Positions 34,235 through 43,488 of a stretch of DNA of 64,000 nucleotides are shown here, piece by piece. Position 1 is the first letter of the stretch, and each line of letters begins with the position of its first letter. Below the pieces are notes generated by a model. The model did no database searches. It saw nothing but the letters and a program-made list of their open reading frames with translations, and had not been told where the DNA came from. The translations under genes were made by a program, and so were the position numbers. Source of the stretch: Maribacter caenipelagi. GTDB taxonomy: Bacteria > Bacteroidota > Bacteroidia > Flavobacteriales > Flavobacteriaceae. The stretch is from contig NZ_SNZW01000011.1 of the NCBI RefSeq assembly GCF_004364175.1, forward strand, positions 248,001 to 312,000. The letters are read 5' to 3'.

Positions 34235-35667
34235 TCGTTACCAATGATCAACTTCTCCTTTAAATTATTTTTGATCATAAATTCTTTTGTGGTTTCGCTA
34301 TCCATTTTAGTGGCAGGTAAGGTATCGGCATTTGCAAGGGCATATAACATTATAGTGCCAAAACGAGCCGTGTTTTTCATGTGGTCTTCATTTACCAAAT
34401 GAAAATCATCACAATCAGAATGGTAGCATCCATAAATTGAACGGTCTAGATTACTATGTACCGATAAAATTGGAACACCTTCTAACATAAATGGTTGGTG
34501 ATCACTGTGCAAGCCTGATTTATTGGAAAATTTATTCTCATATATAGTGTCTTGTTGCTTAATGGCTGCGCCTAAATCTTTAAAAAACTGTTCGTTATCT
34601 AACTGTCCGCCAGCGTTCATGCCAATAGGGTTGCCAGACATATCTAAATTCATCATGTATTTGATGTTGTCTATCGTATTGTTTTCAATAGCCTGTTCCA
34701 CTAAATATTTTGAACCAAGCAGTCCTTGTTCTTCTCCCATGAACATGACAAACTTTACGGTACGTTTTGGGTGAAGGTTATTTGCTTTGAACGCTCTTGC
34801 AATATCTATAACCGCAAAAGAACCTATACCATTATCAATAGCGCCAGTTGCTAGATCCCATGAATCTAAATGTCCGCCAATTACAATTTCTTCCTGCGGA
34901 ATTTCTGAACCAGGTAATGTGGCTACAACGTTTCTTGCCTTAATAATATCACTCGTATTGGTCATATCAATTTTGGCAGTAGCTTTTTTAGTTTTTAAAG
35001 TTTCCTTCAATGCCATACCGTCTTCTTTTCCAATACATACCGCAGGAATTGGAATCAATTCTCCGGTAACGGATGCAGTACCCGTTAATAAAACACCATT
35101 ATCCACTTGGTTAATAATAATGATGCCAATTGCACCATACTTTATGGCTAAAGCAGTTTTTTCACTTCTGTGTAAATTGGTAAGTCCTTCTTCACTTCCT
35201 GGTAAAATATTAATATATACTAGTGAGATTTTTCCTTTTACGGCGTCTGGGTTTGCGGCATAGTCAGCATCAAGACCATTGCCCATATCTACTATTTCTC
35301 CGGTAACATGTGCCTCTACAGGTGCATGACCCAAAGTCACTACCTTAATATCTTCATCGTTGATGGTTAAAGAAACATCACCTCTTGCCCAAGCTTCAAC
35401 TTCAAAGGTTTGGTATTCAACATCCTTAAAACCATATTCCTTGAATTTGTTGTAAGTGTACTCTTCTGCCTTGGCACCATTAGTTGATCCCGTTAATCTG
35501 TGACCAATGGTTTCCGTAGCTTCTTTTAGTGTGCTATAGCCTTTAGAGTTTTGCTTTATTTCTGTGTCGATTCTTGCAAAGAGCTCGGCTTGAGATTCTT
35601 CTTTTTTAGCTTCTGAGCATGCCTGTAGGCAAAGTGCACCTATGATTAGGTAAGCGATTTTTTTCAT
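34216..35667 (-). CDS. M28-family aminopeptidase lipoprotein
   Basis: The 483-residue lipoprotein (lipobox LQACSEA, Cys17) has a PA domain (about 110-225) and a full M28 dizinc site: His266 and Asp268 (GGHLDSW), Asp278, Glu312-Glu313 (MGEEQGLLGS), Asp342 and His390 (HSDHQPF). It should release amino acids from peptide N-termini outside the cytoplasmic membrane. It begins a minus-strand operon of two M28 peptidases, the VPS10 protein, cupin and DUF2721. Confidence 0.92.
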   Translation of the reverse strand: MKKIAYLIIGALCLQACSEAKKEESQAELFARIDTEIKQNSKGYSTLKEATETIGHRLTGSTNGAKAEEYTYNKFKEYGFKDVEYQTFEVEAWARGDVSLTINDEDIKVVTLGHAPVEAHVTGEIVDMGNGLDADYAANPDAVKGKISLVYINILPGSEEGLTNLHRSEKTALAIKYGAIGIIIINQVDNGVLLTGTASVTGELIPIPAVCIGKEDGMALKETLKTKKATAKIDMTNTSDIIKARNVVATLPGSEIPQEEIVIGGHLDSWDLATGAIDNGIGSFAVIDIARAFKANNLHPKRTVKFVMFMGEEQGLLGSKYLVEQAIENNTIDNIKYMMNLDMSGNPIGMNAGGQLDNEQFFKDLGAAIKQQDTIYENKFSNKSGLHSDHQPFMLEGVPILSVHSNLDRSIYGCYHSDCDDFHLVNEDHMKNTARFGTIMLYALANADTLPATKMDSETTKEFMIKNNLKEKLIIGNEWKWEE

Positions 35668-35814
35668 GAGTTGTTTGTGTTTGGTTTAGGTATACAAGTT
35701 AGCTAATTTGTTGCTAAGAAAGAACCGTTGCTGACTTGTAAATATTATAATTCCATGCCCTAATTTTTAAGGAAACAACACATTATGCGTAATTTTATAT
35801 CAAAATAAAAATTC

Positions 35815-37107
35815 ATGAAATACGAACAAATACCTAACTCCCTATTTATTAAGAACCGCAAGAAGTTTATGGACCGCATGCAACCTAAAAGCATTGCCGT
35901 TTTTAATTCTAACGATATTTACCCAATAGGAGCGGATAGCGTTTTACCTTTTGAGCAACATAGAGATATCTTTTACCTTTCTGGGGCAGATCAGGAAGAA
36001 ACTATATTAGTACTGTTTCCCGATGCCATCAACAAAAAGCATCGCGAAATTCTGTTTGTTCGTGAAACAAACGAACATATTGCTATTTGGGAAGGAGAAA
36101 AATTGACAAAGGAAAAGGCTACTGAAGTATCTGGTATTGAAACTATTTGCTGGTTACAAGATTTCGATAAGATTTTCTTTGACCTAATGACCGAGGCAGA
36201 AACGATATACTTTAATACCAACGAACATTATAGACAAGCGGTAGAAACGCAAACGAGAGAAGATCGTTTTATTGAAAAGTGTAAGCGAGAATATCCTGCT
36301 CATAAAGTTGCCAAGAGTAACCCCATTCTTCAAGAAATTAGAGGAATTAAGGAACCAGAGGAAATCGATATCATGCAAACCGCATGTAATATTACCGAAA
36401 AAGGTTTCCGTAGATTACTTGGTTTTGTAAAGCCGGGAGTAATGGAGTATGAAATTGAAGCCGAACTACTGCATGAGTTTGTACGTAACAAATCTAAAGG
36501 GTTTGCTTATCCGCCAATAATAGCGTCTGGTAACAATGCCAATGTGTTGCATTATTTAGAGAACAATAAGCCGTGTAATGCGGGCGATTTAATTTTGATG
36601 GATACTGCTGCCGAGTATGCAAACTATTCAAGTGACCTTACAAGAACTATTCCCGTAAGTGGTACATTCACTAAAAGACAAAAAGAAGTATATAATGCCG
36701 TATTGCGAGTAAAGGACGAGGCTACCAAAATGTTGGTGCCTGGTACTCTTTGGGCGGAATATCATAAAGAATGTGGTAAACTAATGACCTCTGAATTGTT
36801 AGGACTTGGGTTATTGGATAAGGCAGATGTACAGAATGAGAACCCAGAATGGCCAGCATACAAAAAGTACTTTATGCACGGAACCAGTCACCACATTGGT
36901 TTAAATACGCATGATTACGGTGCATTGAAAACCCCTATGAAAGCAAATATGGTATTTACCGTAGAACCAGGTATTTATATTCCTGCAGAGAAAATGGGAA
37001 TCCGTTTAGAAGATGATGTGGTTATTCAAGAAAAAGGAGAGCCTTTTAACTTGATGGCAAACATACCGATCAAGGCTGATGAGATTGAAGAATTAATGAA
37101 CAAATAA
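35815..37107 (+). CDS. Xaa-Pro aminopeptidase (M24B), aminopeptidase P family
   Basis: The 430-residue protein has an N-terminal aminopeptidase P domain (about 1-150) and a pita-bread metal domain. The five metal ligands can be seen: two Asp (LILMDTAAEYANYSSDLTR), His (GTSHHIGLNTHD) and two Glu (TVEPGIYIP, RLEDDVVI). It cuts the bond before proline in peptides, in the cytoplasm; no signal peptide. It is 9 bases before xth. Confidence 0.92.
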   Translation: MKYEQIPNSLFIKNRKKFMDRMQPKSIAVFNSNDIYPIGADSVLPFEQHRDIFYLSGADQEETILVLFPDAINKKHREILFVRETNEHIAIWEGEKLTKEKATEVSGIETICWLQDFDKIFFDLMTEAETIYFNTNEHYRQAVETQTREDRFIEKCKREYPAHKVAKSNPILQEIRGIKEPEEIDIMQTACNITEKGFRRLLGFVKPGVMEYEIEAELLHEFVRNKSKGFAYPPIIASGNNANVLHYLENNKPCNAGDLILMDTAAEYANYSSDLTRTIPVSGTFTKRQKEVYNAVLRVKDEATKMLVPGTLWAEYHKECGKLMTSELLGLGLLDKADVQNENPEWPAYKKYFMHGTSHHIGLNTHDYGALKTPMKANMVFTVEPGIYIPAEKMGIRLEDDVVIQEKGEPFNLMANIPIKADEIEELMNK

Positions 37108-37116
37108 GAGCATAGA

Positions 37117-37887
37117 ATGAAATTAGTATCGTGGAACGTTAATGGCATAAGAGCTTCTGTAAAAAAAGGATTCGAAGAAGTCGTAAAAGATTTTGATGCC
37201 GATGTGTTTTGTGTACAAGAGACAAAGGCTCAAGATGATCAGGTTGCCGAAGCTTTAAAAGATGTTTCGGGGTATGAGCTGTTTAGCAACAGTGCCGAAA
37301 GAAAAGGCTACTCGGGTACAGGTATTCTGTCAAAAGAAAAACCGGTTGCCTTTAATAAGAACATGGGTGTAGAACTTCATGATTTGGAAGGAAGAATTAC
37401 ACATGCGGAATATGAGCACTTCCATTTAATCAATGTATATATTCCTAATAGTGGTAGCGGGTTAAAAAGATTGGATTACCGTGCCGGATGGGACAAAGAC
37501 TTTACCAATTACCTAAAAGAGCTGTCAAAGTCTAAACCGTTGATCATTACAGGCGATTTTAACGTGGCACATACCGAGAATGATTTGGCGAACCCAAAAA
37601 GTAATTACAATAAGACATCAGGATTTACACAAGTGGAGATTGATGGCTTTGACAACATGTTGAAAGAAGTCAAATTAGTAGATAGCTTTAGAACTCTACA
37701 TCCTACAACATTTGACAAATATACCTTCTGGAGTATGAGAGGTGGTGCCAGAGGTAGAAACGTGGGTTGGCGTTTAGACTACTTTTTGGTCAGTGAATCT
37801 ATTTGGGACAAGGTGAAATCTGCCGAAATTCATGATCAGATCATGGGTAGTGACCATTGTCCTATCAGTTTGGAAATTGAGTTTTAA
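37117..37887 (+). CDS. xth: exodeoxyribonuclease III (AP endonuclease)
   Basis: The 256-residue protein is an EEP-fold AP endonuclease used in base-excision repair. It shows VSWNVNGIRA, CVQETKAQ, GDFNVAH, and GSDHCPI with the catalytic His-Asp; ARGRNVGWRLDYF fits the exonuclease III group. It follows the M24 gene by 9 bases. A 26-bp palindrome is downstream. Confidence 0.93.
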   Translation: MKLVSWNVNGIRASVKKGFEEVVKDFDADVFCVQETKAQDDQVAEALKDVSGYELFSNSAERKGYSGTGILSKEKPVAFNKNMGVELHDLEGRITHAEYEHFHLINVYIPNSGSGLKRLDYRAGWDKDFTNYLKELSKSKPLIITGDFNVAHTENDLANPKSNYNKTSGFTQVEIDGFDNMLKEVKLVDSFRTLHPTTFDKYTFWSMRGGARGRNVGWRLDYFLVSESIWDKVKSAEIHDQIMGSDHCPISLEIEF

Positions 37888-37894
37888 AAACAGA

Positions 37895-37920
37895 AAGCGG
37901 CCCACAATTGTGGGCCGCTT
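37895..37920 (-). terminator. 26-bp perfect palindrome between xth and the fasciclin gene
   Basis: AAGCGGCCCACAA and TTGTGGGCCGCTT are perfect, unusually GC-rich arms. A T-run follows only on the minus strand, so it best serves the fasciclin gene that ends at 37947. Confidence 0.75.
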
Positions 37921-37946
37921 AAATTAAATGGGGAAATTTTTTATAA

Positions 37947-38564
37947 TTACATGCCCGGCAATACTACGGTGTCCACAACATGTATAACTCCATTTGACTG
38001 ATGTACATCTGCTATGGTAACCATAGACATATTACTACCAGCATCTTTTAATACTACATTTTTACCTTTTACCATTACGGTCAGCATACCGCCATTAACA
38101 GTAGTTAACTCCGTTTTTCCCTTACCATCTTTAATCATTTTCATTAAGTCCATAGCACTTACATTACCGGCAACAACGTGATATGTAAGAACAGATTGAA
38201 GTTTTGCTTTATTTTCTGTCATGAACAAAGTCTCAACGGTTCCTTTTGGCAGTTTTTCAAAAGCTTCATTTGTTGGTGCAAAAACAGTGAAAGGACCTTC
38301 ACCTTGTAAAGTTTCAACCAAGTCGGCTGCTTTTACGGCTGCAACTAGGGTTGTATGATCTTTTGAGTTCACTGCATTTTCAATGATGTTTTTATTGGGA
38401 TACATTTCTGCACCACCTACCATTTTGGTTTCCATCATCATTTTTTCCTTCTTCATCTTCTTGTCCTTTTTCATTTCCATACCGCCATCTTGAGCGAAAG
38501 ATGAAGTGGTAAGTCCTATGGTTAAGGCAAGAGTAGCAAGTTTAATCGTTTTTAAAATTTTCAT
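37947..38564 (-). CDS. fasciclin-domain secreted protein
   Basis: The 205-residue protein has a signal peptide (MKILKTIKLATLALTIGLTTSSFAQ) and a Met/Lys-rich spacer (about 28-60). One FAS1 domain follows (about 65-203, LQGEGPFTVFAPTNEAFEKL, VLTYHVVAG, NGVIHVVDTVVLP). FAS1 domains mediate adhesion at the cell surface. Single gene with an inverted repeat in the spacer upstream (38596-38620). Confidence 0.9.
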   Translation of the reverse strand: MKILKTIKLATLALTIGLTTSSFAQDGGMEMKKDKKMKKEKMMMETKMVGGAEMYPNKNIIENAVNSKDHTTLVAAVKAADLVETLQGEGPFTVFAPTNEAFEKLPKGTVETLFMTENKAKLQSVLTYHVVAGNVSAMDLMKMIKDGKGKTELTTVNGGMLTVMVKGKNVVLKDAGSNMSMVTIADVHQSNGVIHVVDTVVLPGM

Positions 38565-38595
38565 AATCTAATTTTTTAGTATACCTCACTTACGG

Positions 38596-38620
38596 AAACC
38601 AAATTGCGAAGGTTTGGTTT
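38596..38620. promoter_or_regulatory. inverted repeat upstream of the fasciclin gene
   Basis: AAACCAAA and TTTGGTTT with a 9-base spacer, between brnQ and the fasciclin gene, 32 bases before its start. No T-run follows, so an operator is as likely as a terminator of brnQ. Confidence 0.35.
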
Positions 38621-38654
38621 TGGGTATGAATTAGATAAAATAATTTTTTGAAAG

Positions 38655-39932
38655 TTATTTTTTGGTGGAGTTGATATAAACGTTAGAAAGTACAAACACA
38701 ATGAAAGCCGGCAATACCCACCCCAAACTGTACTGTTGTAGCGGAATCCATGAGAAAGTGTCTGCAGCAGGAGCTAATGCACTGATGCTGCTTAAAAAAT
38801 CTGGAATACTAAATAGAATAGTGGTTATCGTAACAGCTCTAAAAACAAAAACAGATGCATATTTGTCTGGCACCACATTCAATAGAATAAGAATAATTGT
38901 AATCGGGTAAATAAACATTAATGAAGGTATGGCCACTGCAATTATATAGGCGACATTGAATTGCCCAACTAAGATACCAAGTACACTACCTAGAATTGCT
39001 GTTATGGTATAGATAGATTGTGACTCATTAAATCTAGATGCTACAAAATCTGCTGTTCCCGTAACAATACCCACAGCAGTTGTAAAGCAAGCTAAGCTTA
39101 CAAGAATGCTTAGAAATAAATTACCAATATTGCCTAAACTTTGTATGGCCAAACCAGATAATATTTCTGTTCTAGTGGTGTCTTCATTAAACGCAGTATG
39201 CGATAATGCCCCAGATATTATTAACCCCATATAAATTAAAAACAATGATAAACCTGCAAACCAAGCTGCATTGCGTATTAGCAGTTTTTTCTCTTCATAG
39301 GATACATGGGTGTATTTTAAATTGATGGATATGATAATAACTCCGCCTACCACAACAGCACCAATAGCATCGAATGTTTGGTAGCCTTCTAGTATTCCGT
39401 TTGTAAACGGACTAGCAATCGTGGTGCTTCCAAAATCGAAGGGGAACGAGAAAATGGTAATTCCTATTACTAAAAGAAGAATTAGAATTATTGCAGGAGT
39501 TAATATTTTGCCCAGTATGCTCAATATCTTAGAACGGTTTAAAGCGAATAACAATACTAAAGCAAAGTATATGCTACTTGTAAACCAAGATGAGATATCC
39601 CAATACGGCTGTATAGCCATTTCATATGTTACCGAAGCTGTTCTGGGGCTGGGTAATGCAATCGCAATCGCATAAATGAAAAACGCATATATTAGACTAA
39701 ATGTCGGTGATACCTTATTTCCAAAATCGATTAGGGTGCCTTGTAGTTTTGCATGTGCCAAAATACCAAGTACGGGTATAGCAACTGCCGATAGACCAAA
39801 ACCAATAGTTACTATTAACCATTGATTACCGGAATTGAAACCTAATAACGGGGGTAAAATAAGGTTGCCCGCTCCAAAAAAAAGGGAGAACAATGCAAAG
39901 GCTGTAACTAGGGTTTCCTTCTTTGTGAACAT
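38655..39932 (-). CDS. brnQ: branched-chain amino acid transporter (BrnQ family)
   Basis: The 425-residue protein has about twelve hydrophobic segments and matches LIVCS symporters that take up leucine, isoleucine and valine with Na+ or H+. The N-terminus ALFSLFFGAGNLILPPLLG and LPSPRTASVTYE are typical of BrnQ. Inner membrane. Single gene. Confidence 0.93.
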   Translation of the reverse strand: MFTKKETLVTAFALFSLFFGAGNLILPPLLGFNSGNQWLIVTIGFGLSAVAIPVLGILAHAKLQGTLIDFGNKVSPTFSLIYAFFIYAIAIALPSPRTASVTYEMAIQPYWDISSWFTSSIYFALVLLFALNRSKILSILGKILTPAIILILLLVIGITIFSFPFDFGSTTIASPFTNGILEGYQTFDAIGAVVVGGVIIISINLKYTHVSYEEKKLLIRNAAWFAGLSLFLIYMGLIISGALSHTAFNEDTTRTEILSGLAIQSLGNIGNLFLSILVSLACFTTAVGIVTGTADFVASRFNESQSIYTITAILGSVLGILVGQFNVAYIIAVAIPSLMFIYPITIILILLNVVPDKYASVFVFRAVTITTILFSIPDFLSSISALAPAADTFSWIPLQQYSLGWVLPAFIVFVLSNVYINSTKK

Positions 39933-40183
39933 GGGTGCAAATTAAGTGAAAGATTATTAAATAACAGGCAAGAGAGGCTTTTTCATTTTATGAAACAGCA
40001 AAAAAAAGGGTATTGACAACAGGTTAGGTAAAACTCACAACAATTACTGGTACAGGCTTTTAATGTGTAGTACTTTAACCAAAGGAAACAAAGCGTATGC
40101 AAATTTCCTTGAGTTTCAATCTAATATATTAATCGCATTTTCTCGATTGCCCAAATCGAAATTTTTGCTAAAAAACCTACAGC

Positions 40184-40420
40184 ATGAAAAAAATATTCTG
40201 CAGCATCTTCGGTCATCACTATTCAATTTCAAAAAAGGTGACTTCTCATATTAAAGAGTACAAGTGTATTCACTGTCAAAAAGAAGTCACTACCGATGTA
40301 AGTGGTAACCTTTCTATTTTGACTCCTGAATTACAAGATATCAATAGAACTTTAGAGCATATTTATCAAAGAAGACATACTTCAGCACGTGCACATACGC
40401 CTACGCAACAAGTAGCTTAA
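40184..40420 (+). CDS. 78-aa protein with Cys/His metal-binding-like pattern
   Basis: This short protein, MKKIFCSIFGHHYSIS..., has Cys6, His11-His12 and a Cys-x2-Cys pair in YKCIHCQKEV (about 30-35), as in small zinc-ribbon-like proteins of the DUF1660 kind. The C-terminus is basic and polar. I cannot name it further. The stop is 11 bases from the end of thiL (convergent). Codon pattern and the conserved-looking motif argue that it is a real gene. Confidence 0.6.
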   Translation: MKKIFCSIFGHHYSISKKVTSHIKEYKCIHCQKEVTTDVSGNLSILTPELQDINRTLEHIYQRRHTSARAHTPTQQVA

Positions 40421-40431
40421 ATTTTTCAGAT

Positions 40432-41475
40432 TTATTCGAATGAATTCCAACCCTGTGCGGTCAATGGAATCTTTGTATTACTCCTTGAAATCAAGAATGC
40501 ACCTTCGTCTTTTCCTGTAGTATGACCAATAACGGTCAAGTTTGGATTGCCTTTTATTTTCGAAAATTCTTTTTGGTCTATAGTGAACAATAATTCATAG
40601 TCCTCACCGCCACTTAATGCAACAAGTGTACTATCTATTTTAAACTCTTCGCAAGCTGAAATAACAGTAGGGTCTAAAGGAATTTTGTCTTCGTATAAGT
40701 CAATTCCCAATCCGCTACTCTTGCTTAAATGTAGAATCTCAGATGAAAGTCCGTCACTAATATCAATCATCGATGTTGGGTGAACATCTAATTTTTTCAA
40801 TAGTTCAGTAATATCTTTTCGAGCTTCAGGTTTTAACTGACGTTCTACGATATAAGAATATGGTTCTAAATCTGGCTGACTATTAGGGTTCACTTTAAAA
40901 ACCTCTTTTTCACGCTCTAATACTTGAAGTCCGATATATGCAGCCCCTAAATCTCCACTAATTACTAAAAGATCATTTGGTTGAGCACCTGAACGGTAAG
41001 CGATATCTTCTTCATTTGCGATACCAATGGCGGTAACGCTGATCATTAACCCTGTTTTAGATGAGGTGGTGTCACCACCAACTAAATCTACATTATATGC
41101 TTTACATGCTGTTGCCACACCAGCGTAAAATTCTTCAAGTGCTTCTAACGGAAATCTATTTGAAACTGCAATTGAAATAGTTACTTGAGTCGCCGTAGCG
41201 TTCATGGCGTAAATATCAGAAAGGTTGACCATAATAGATTTGTAACCTAAATGCTTTAGTGGCATGTAGGCAAGGTCGAAATGCACCCCTTCTATTAAAA
41301 GATCGGTACTGATAACCGTTTTTTTGTTTTCAAAATCTAAAACTGCAGCATCATCACCAATACCTTTTAAGGTAGATTTTTGTTCGATTTTAAAATCTTT
41401 AGTCAGGTGTTCTATGAGTCCGAATTCACCTAATTTCTCTAACGATGTTCTTTCTTGTTCTTTATCTTCTAGCAT
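40432..41475 (-). CDS. thiL: thiamine-monophosphate kinase
   Basis: ThiL makes thiamine diphosphate from thiamine monophosphate. The 347-residue protein has the PurM-like signature IGDDAAVLDF near residue 40, STDLLIEGVHFDL, LVGGDTTSS, DISDGLSSE and SGGEDYELL. A -7 box lies 4 bases before the start codon, so the mRNA may be leaderless. Single gene. Confidence 0.95.
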   Translation of the reverse strand: MLEDKEQERTSLEKLGEFGLIEHLTKDFKIEQKSTLKGIGDDAAVLDFENKKTVISTDLLIEGVHFDLAYMPLKHLGYKSIMVNLSDIYAMNATATQVTISIAVSNRFPLEALEEFYAGVATACKAYNVDLVGGDTTSSKTGLMISVTAIGIANEEDIAYRSGAQPNDLLVISGDLGAAYIGLQVLEREKEVFKVNPNSQPDLEPYSYIVERQLKPEARKDITELLKKLDVHPTSMIDISDGLSSEILHLSKSSGLGIDLYEDKIPLDPTVISACEEFKIDSTLVALSGGEDYELLFTIDQKEFSKIKGNPNLTVIGHTTGKDEGAFLISRSNTKIPLTAQGWNSFE

Positions 41476-41479
41476 ACTG

Positions 41480-41487
41480 CAAAAATA
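41480..41487 (-). promoter_or_regulatory. -7 promoter box (TATTTTTG) of thiL
   Basis: Perfect TAnnTTTG on the minus strand, ending 4 bases before the thiL ATG. No -33 TTG at the usual spacing. Confidence 0.45.
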
Positions 41488-41512
41488 AGAAGTAAAACAA
41501 GATGTATAGCAT

Positions 41513-41541
41513 AAAAAAACCGAAGCTTTTCAGCTTCGGTT
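41513..41541 (-). terminator. terminator of the Gfo/Idh/MocA gene
   Basis: AACCGAAGC and GCTTCGGTT form a 9-bp stem with a 6-base loop; on the minus strand a T-run follows. Located 31 bases after the stop of the oxidoreductase gene. Confidence 0.85.
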
Positions 41542-41572
41542 ATACTGTTGAAATTATCAACCTGTATAAGGT

Positions 41573-43030
41573 TTATCCTACTGAATACCCATCTCTATAG
41601 GTGCGTTTCACATATTTGTTTGCAGGTTCGAAATTGGTAATTTTCATATTTGCTGCATCCCATTGTAAACGTTTTCTACCGTAGTATTGTTTTCCGCCAC
41701 CCCAGAAGCTTTGATTTTCTACTGATGGATCGACTTCAAAATATGATTTTAACGCCAAGTTTCCTATTAAGATACTTTCGGTAAATGGTCCGGCATAATC
41801 GAAAGAAGAGCTGGTTTCAGCATTTCCGTAACCTGCCATACATGCATTTACCCATTGTAAGTAATGACCTTCTGGTACACGCGCAATGGTTTGTTCTACT
41901 TCAAATTGTTCATTTAGAGTCAGTGGAAGTAAACGCGGATTCGCACCATAGCAATCTGCCATTAATTTGCCTTTTGTACCAATGAAAAGTACGCCACCAT
42001 CCCAGTTTCCTAAAGCTTCGTCATCGCCTAATTCTTCAGGCCTTTCAGGTAGCAATCCGCCATCCATCCAGGTAACTTTAATTTTCCCTTTACCATCCGT
42101 TCTTGGGTAACTCAAATGTATTTTACTAGAGTTCGGAAAACTTTTTGGGTAGTCTTTGTATTGGAAATTACCACTGAAAGAATCAGAAACACTGCATTCT
42201 ACAGTATCAGGATATAAAATTGGAAGAATTCTATATACAGGGTCCATAATGTGGCATGCCATGTCGCCCAAAGCACCTGTTCCAAAATCTGACCAACCTC
42301 TCCAATCGAAAGGAAGGTACGCGTTATTGTAGTCTCGCATTGCCGCAGTACCTAACCAAAGATCCCAATTCAATCCTTTTGGGATACGATCTTTTTTGGT
42401 GGGTGTTTGTAATGCTTGTGGCCAAATGGCTCTATTCGTCCAACATTTTACGGTATGTACTTCACCAATAATGCCTGTGTCATAAATTTCTTTCATGGTA
42501 CGTACACCATCGCCAGAACCACCTTGGTTACCCATTTGAGTAACTACTTTGAATTTTTTCGCTGCCTCGGTCAACATTCTTGCTTCCCAAATATCATGTG
42601 TCAAAGGTTTTTGAACATACACATGTTTTCCCATAGACATTGCCTGGTAAGCTGCAACGGCATGGTTGTGATCTGGCGTAGATACAGAAACGGCATCGAT
42701 ATTTTTGCCTTCTTTATCTAGCATTTCCCTAAAATCATTAAAATAACTGGCTTTCGGGAAGGCTTCTCTAGATGCAATTGCTTGCCTATTGTCGACATCA
42801 GCAAGTGATACGATATTTACATTCGGACTCTCAGCAAAAGAAGCAATATCGCTTTGACCTTTACCACCGACACCAATACCGGCAATATTTAGCTTGTCGC
42901 TTGGTGCGACAAAACCTGTTCCACCTAAAACGTGTCTGGGTACAATCATAAAACCGGCTGCCGCCATACCGGTATTCTTCATAAATTTTCGGCGGGTGTT
43001 GTTTTTGTCGTTTGATTTGTTGTGTGACAT
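41573..43030 (-). CDS. Gfo/Idh/MocA-family oxidoreductase with Tat signal
   Basis: The 485-residue protein starts with a twin-arginine signal (TRRKFMKNTGMAAAGFMIVP), so it is exported folded. A Rossmann NAD(P) domain follows (about 40-170, with IAGIGVGGKG and ADVDNRQ), then VSVSTPDHNHA and VQKPLTHD with the catalytic-type Lys, and the C-terminal Gfo/Idh fold. I used the ATG at 43028-43030; the longer frame adds 40 non-Tat residues. Substrate is probably a sugar or inositol derivative, unproven. A perfect palindrome (43118-43137) lies 88 bases upstream. Confidence 0.9.
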   Translation of the reverse strand: MSHNKSNDKNNTRRKFMKNTGMAAAGFMIVPRHVLGGTGFVAPSDKLNIAGIGVGGKGQSDIASFAESPNVNIVSLADVDNRQAIASREAFPKASYFNDFREMLDKEGKNIDAVSVSTPDHNHAVAAYQAMSMGKHVYVQKPLTHDIWEARMLTEAAKKFKVVTQMGNQGGSGDGVRTMKEIYDTGIIGEVHTVKCWTNRAIWPQALQTPTKKDRIPKGLNWDLWLGTAAMRDYNNAYLPFDWRGWSDFGTGALGDMACHIMDPVYRILPILYPDTVECSVSDSFSGNFQYKDYPKSFPNSSKIHLSYPRTDGKGKIKVTWMDGGLLPERPEELGDDEALGNWDGGVLFIGTKGKLMADCYGANPRLLPLTLNEQFEVEQTIARVPEGHYLQWVNACMAGYGNAETSSSFDYAGPFTESILIGNLALKSYFEVDPSVENQSFWGGGKQYYGRKRLQWDAANMKITNFEPANKYVKRTYRDGYSVG

Positions 43031-43117
43031 AAGTTGTTGTTTGATTTGGTATTGAAGGTAATTGAATTCTATTAAATTGTGGTCGATTGAGCAGTGTATT
43101 GAAGTATAACATAATTT

Positions 43118-43137
43118 AGTATTTAAGTTTAAATACT
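43118..43137. promoter_or_regulatory. perfect 9-2-9 palindrome upstream of the Gfo/Idh/MocA gene
   Basis: AGTATTTAA-GT-TTAAATACT is perfect over 9-base arms, 88 bases before the ATG. It may be a regulator's operator; none is encoded next to it. Confidence 0.4.
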
Positions 43138-43429
43138 GATAATTAGCCACTTATGTAATTAATGAGTTTTAATTTTTAACATTTTATTTGTGTACTCTGC
43201 TAAGAAAATAGCGTTGCTTTTACTTAGAATAATCAATTTTGTAATCTCGATTTGTTAGGTATATACAGACGCATGTGCAGTAGAATTGAAAAACGATGAA
43301 TTCAATTTTGACAGAAATACTACCCTTATTAAAATCAAGTAATTGTTCTTCATCAATTAATACAATTGCATTCTTTTCGGGTATAGTATTTCTCTATTAA
43401 TATATACGTTATAATAATGTTAGGTTCTA

Positions 43430-43459
43430 TTGAAAAAACCTACTTATGACGTATATTTG
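43430..43459 (+). promoter_or_regulatory. promoter of the suf operon
   Basis: TTG (43430-43432), 19-base spacer, TATATTTG (43452-43459). Both elements fit the Bacteroidota promoter. The expected transcription start is about 43465, giving a leader of about 24 bases. Confidence 0.65.
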
Positions 43460-43468
43460 TAAACTATT

Positions 43469-43481
43469 TAGATTAAATCTA
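43469..43481. promoter_or_regulatory. palindrome at the suf transcription start (possible operator)
   Basis: TAGATT-A-AATCTA is a 6-1-6 palindrome lying just after the expected start of transcription. This is where a repressor would act. A metal- or Fe-S-sensing regulator is the natural guess but is not proven. Confidence 0.45.
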
Positions 43482-43488
43482 GTTAATT

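Larger units (their letters stand above)
43031..43488. other. intergenic region between the Gfo/Idh/MocA gene and the suf operon
   Basis: This 458-base divergent region holds two notable palindromes: 43118-43137 near the Gfo/Idh/MocA gene, and 43469-43481 beside the suf promoter (43430-43459). The middle part is AT-rich and shows no gene I can support. Confidence 0.6.

Noticed and set aside
34787..35263. 158-codon frame opposite the first M28 gene
   Set aside because: It is an antisense shadow; the sense protein has a full zinc site.
40063..40254. 63-codon frame overlapping the start of the 78-aa gene
   Set aside because: It has no motif, and the 78-aa frame that overlaps it has a Cys/His pattern.
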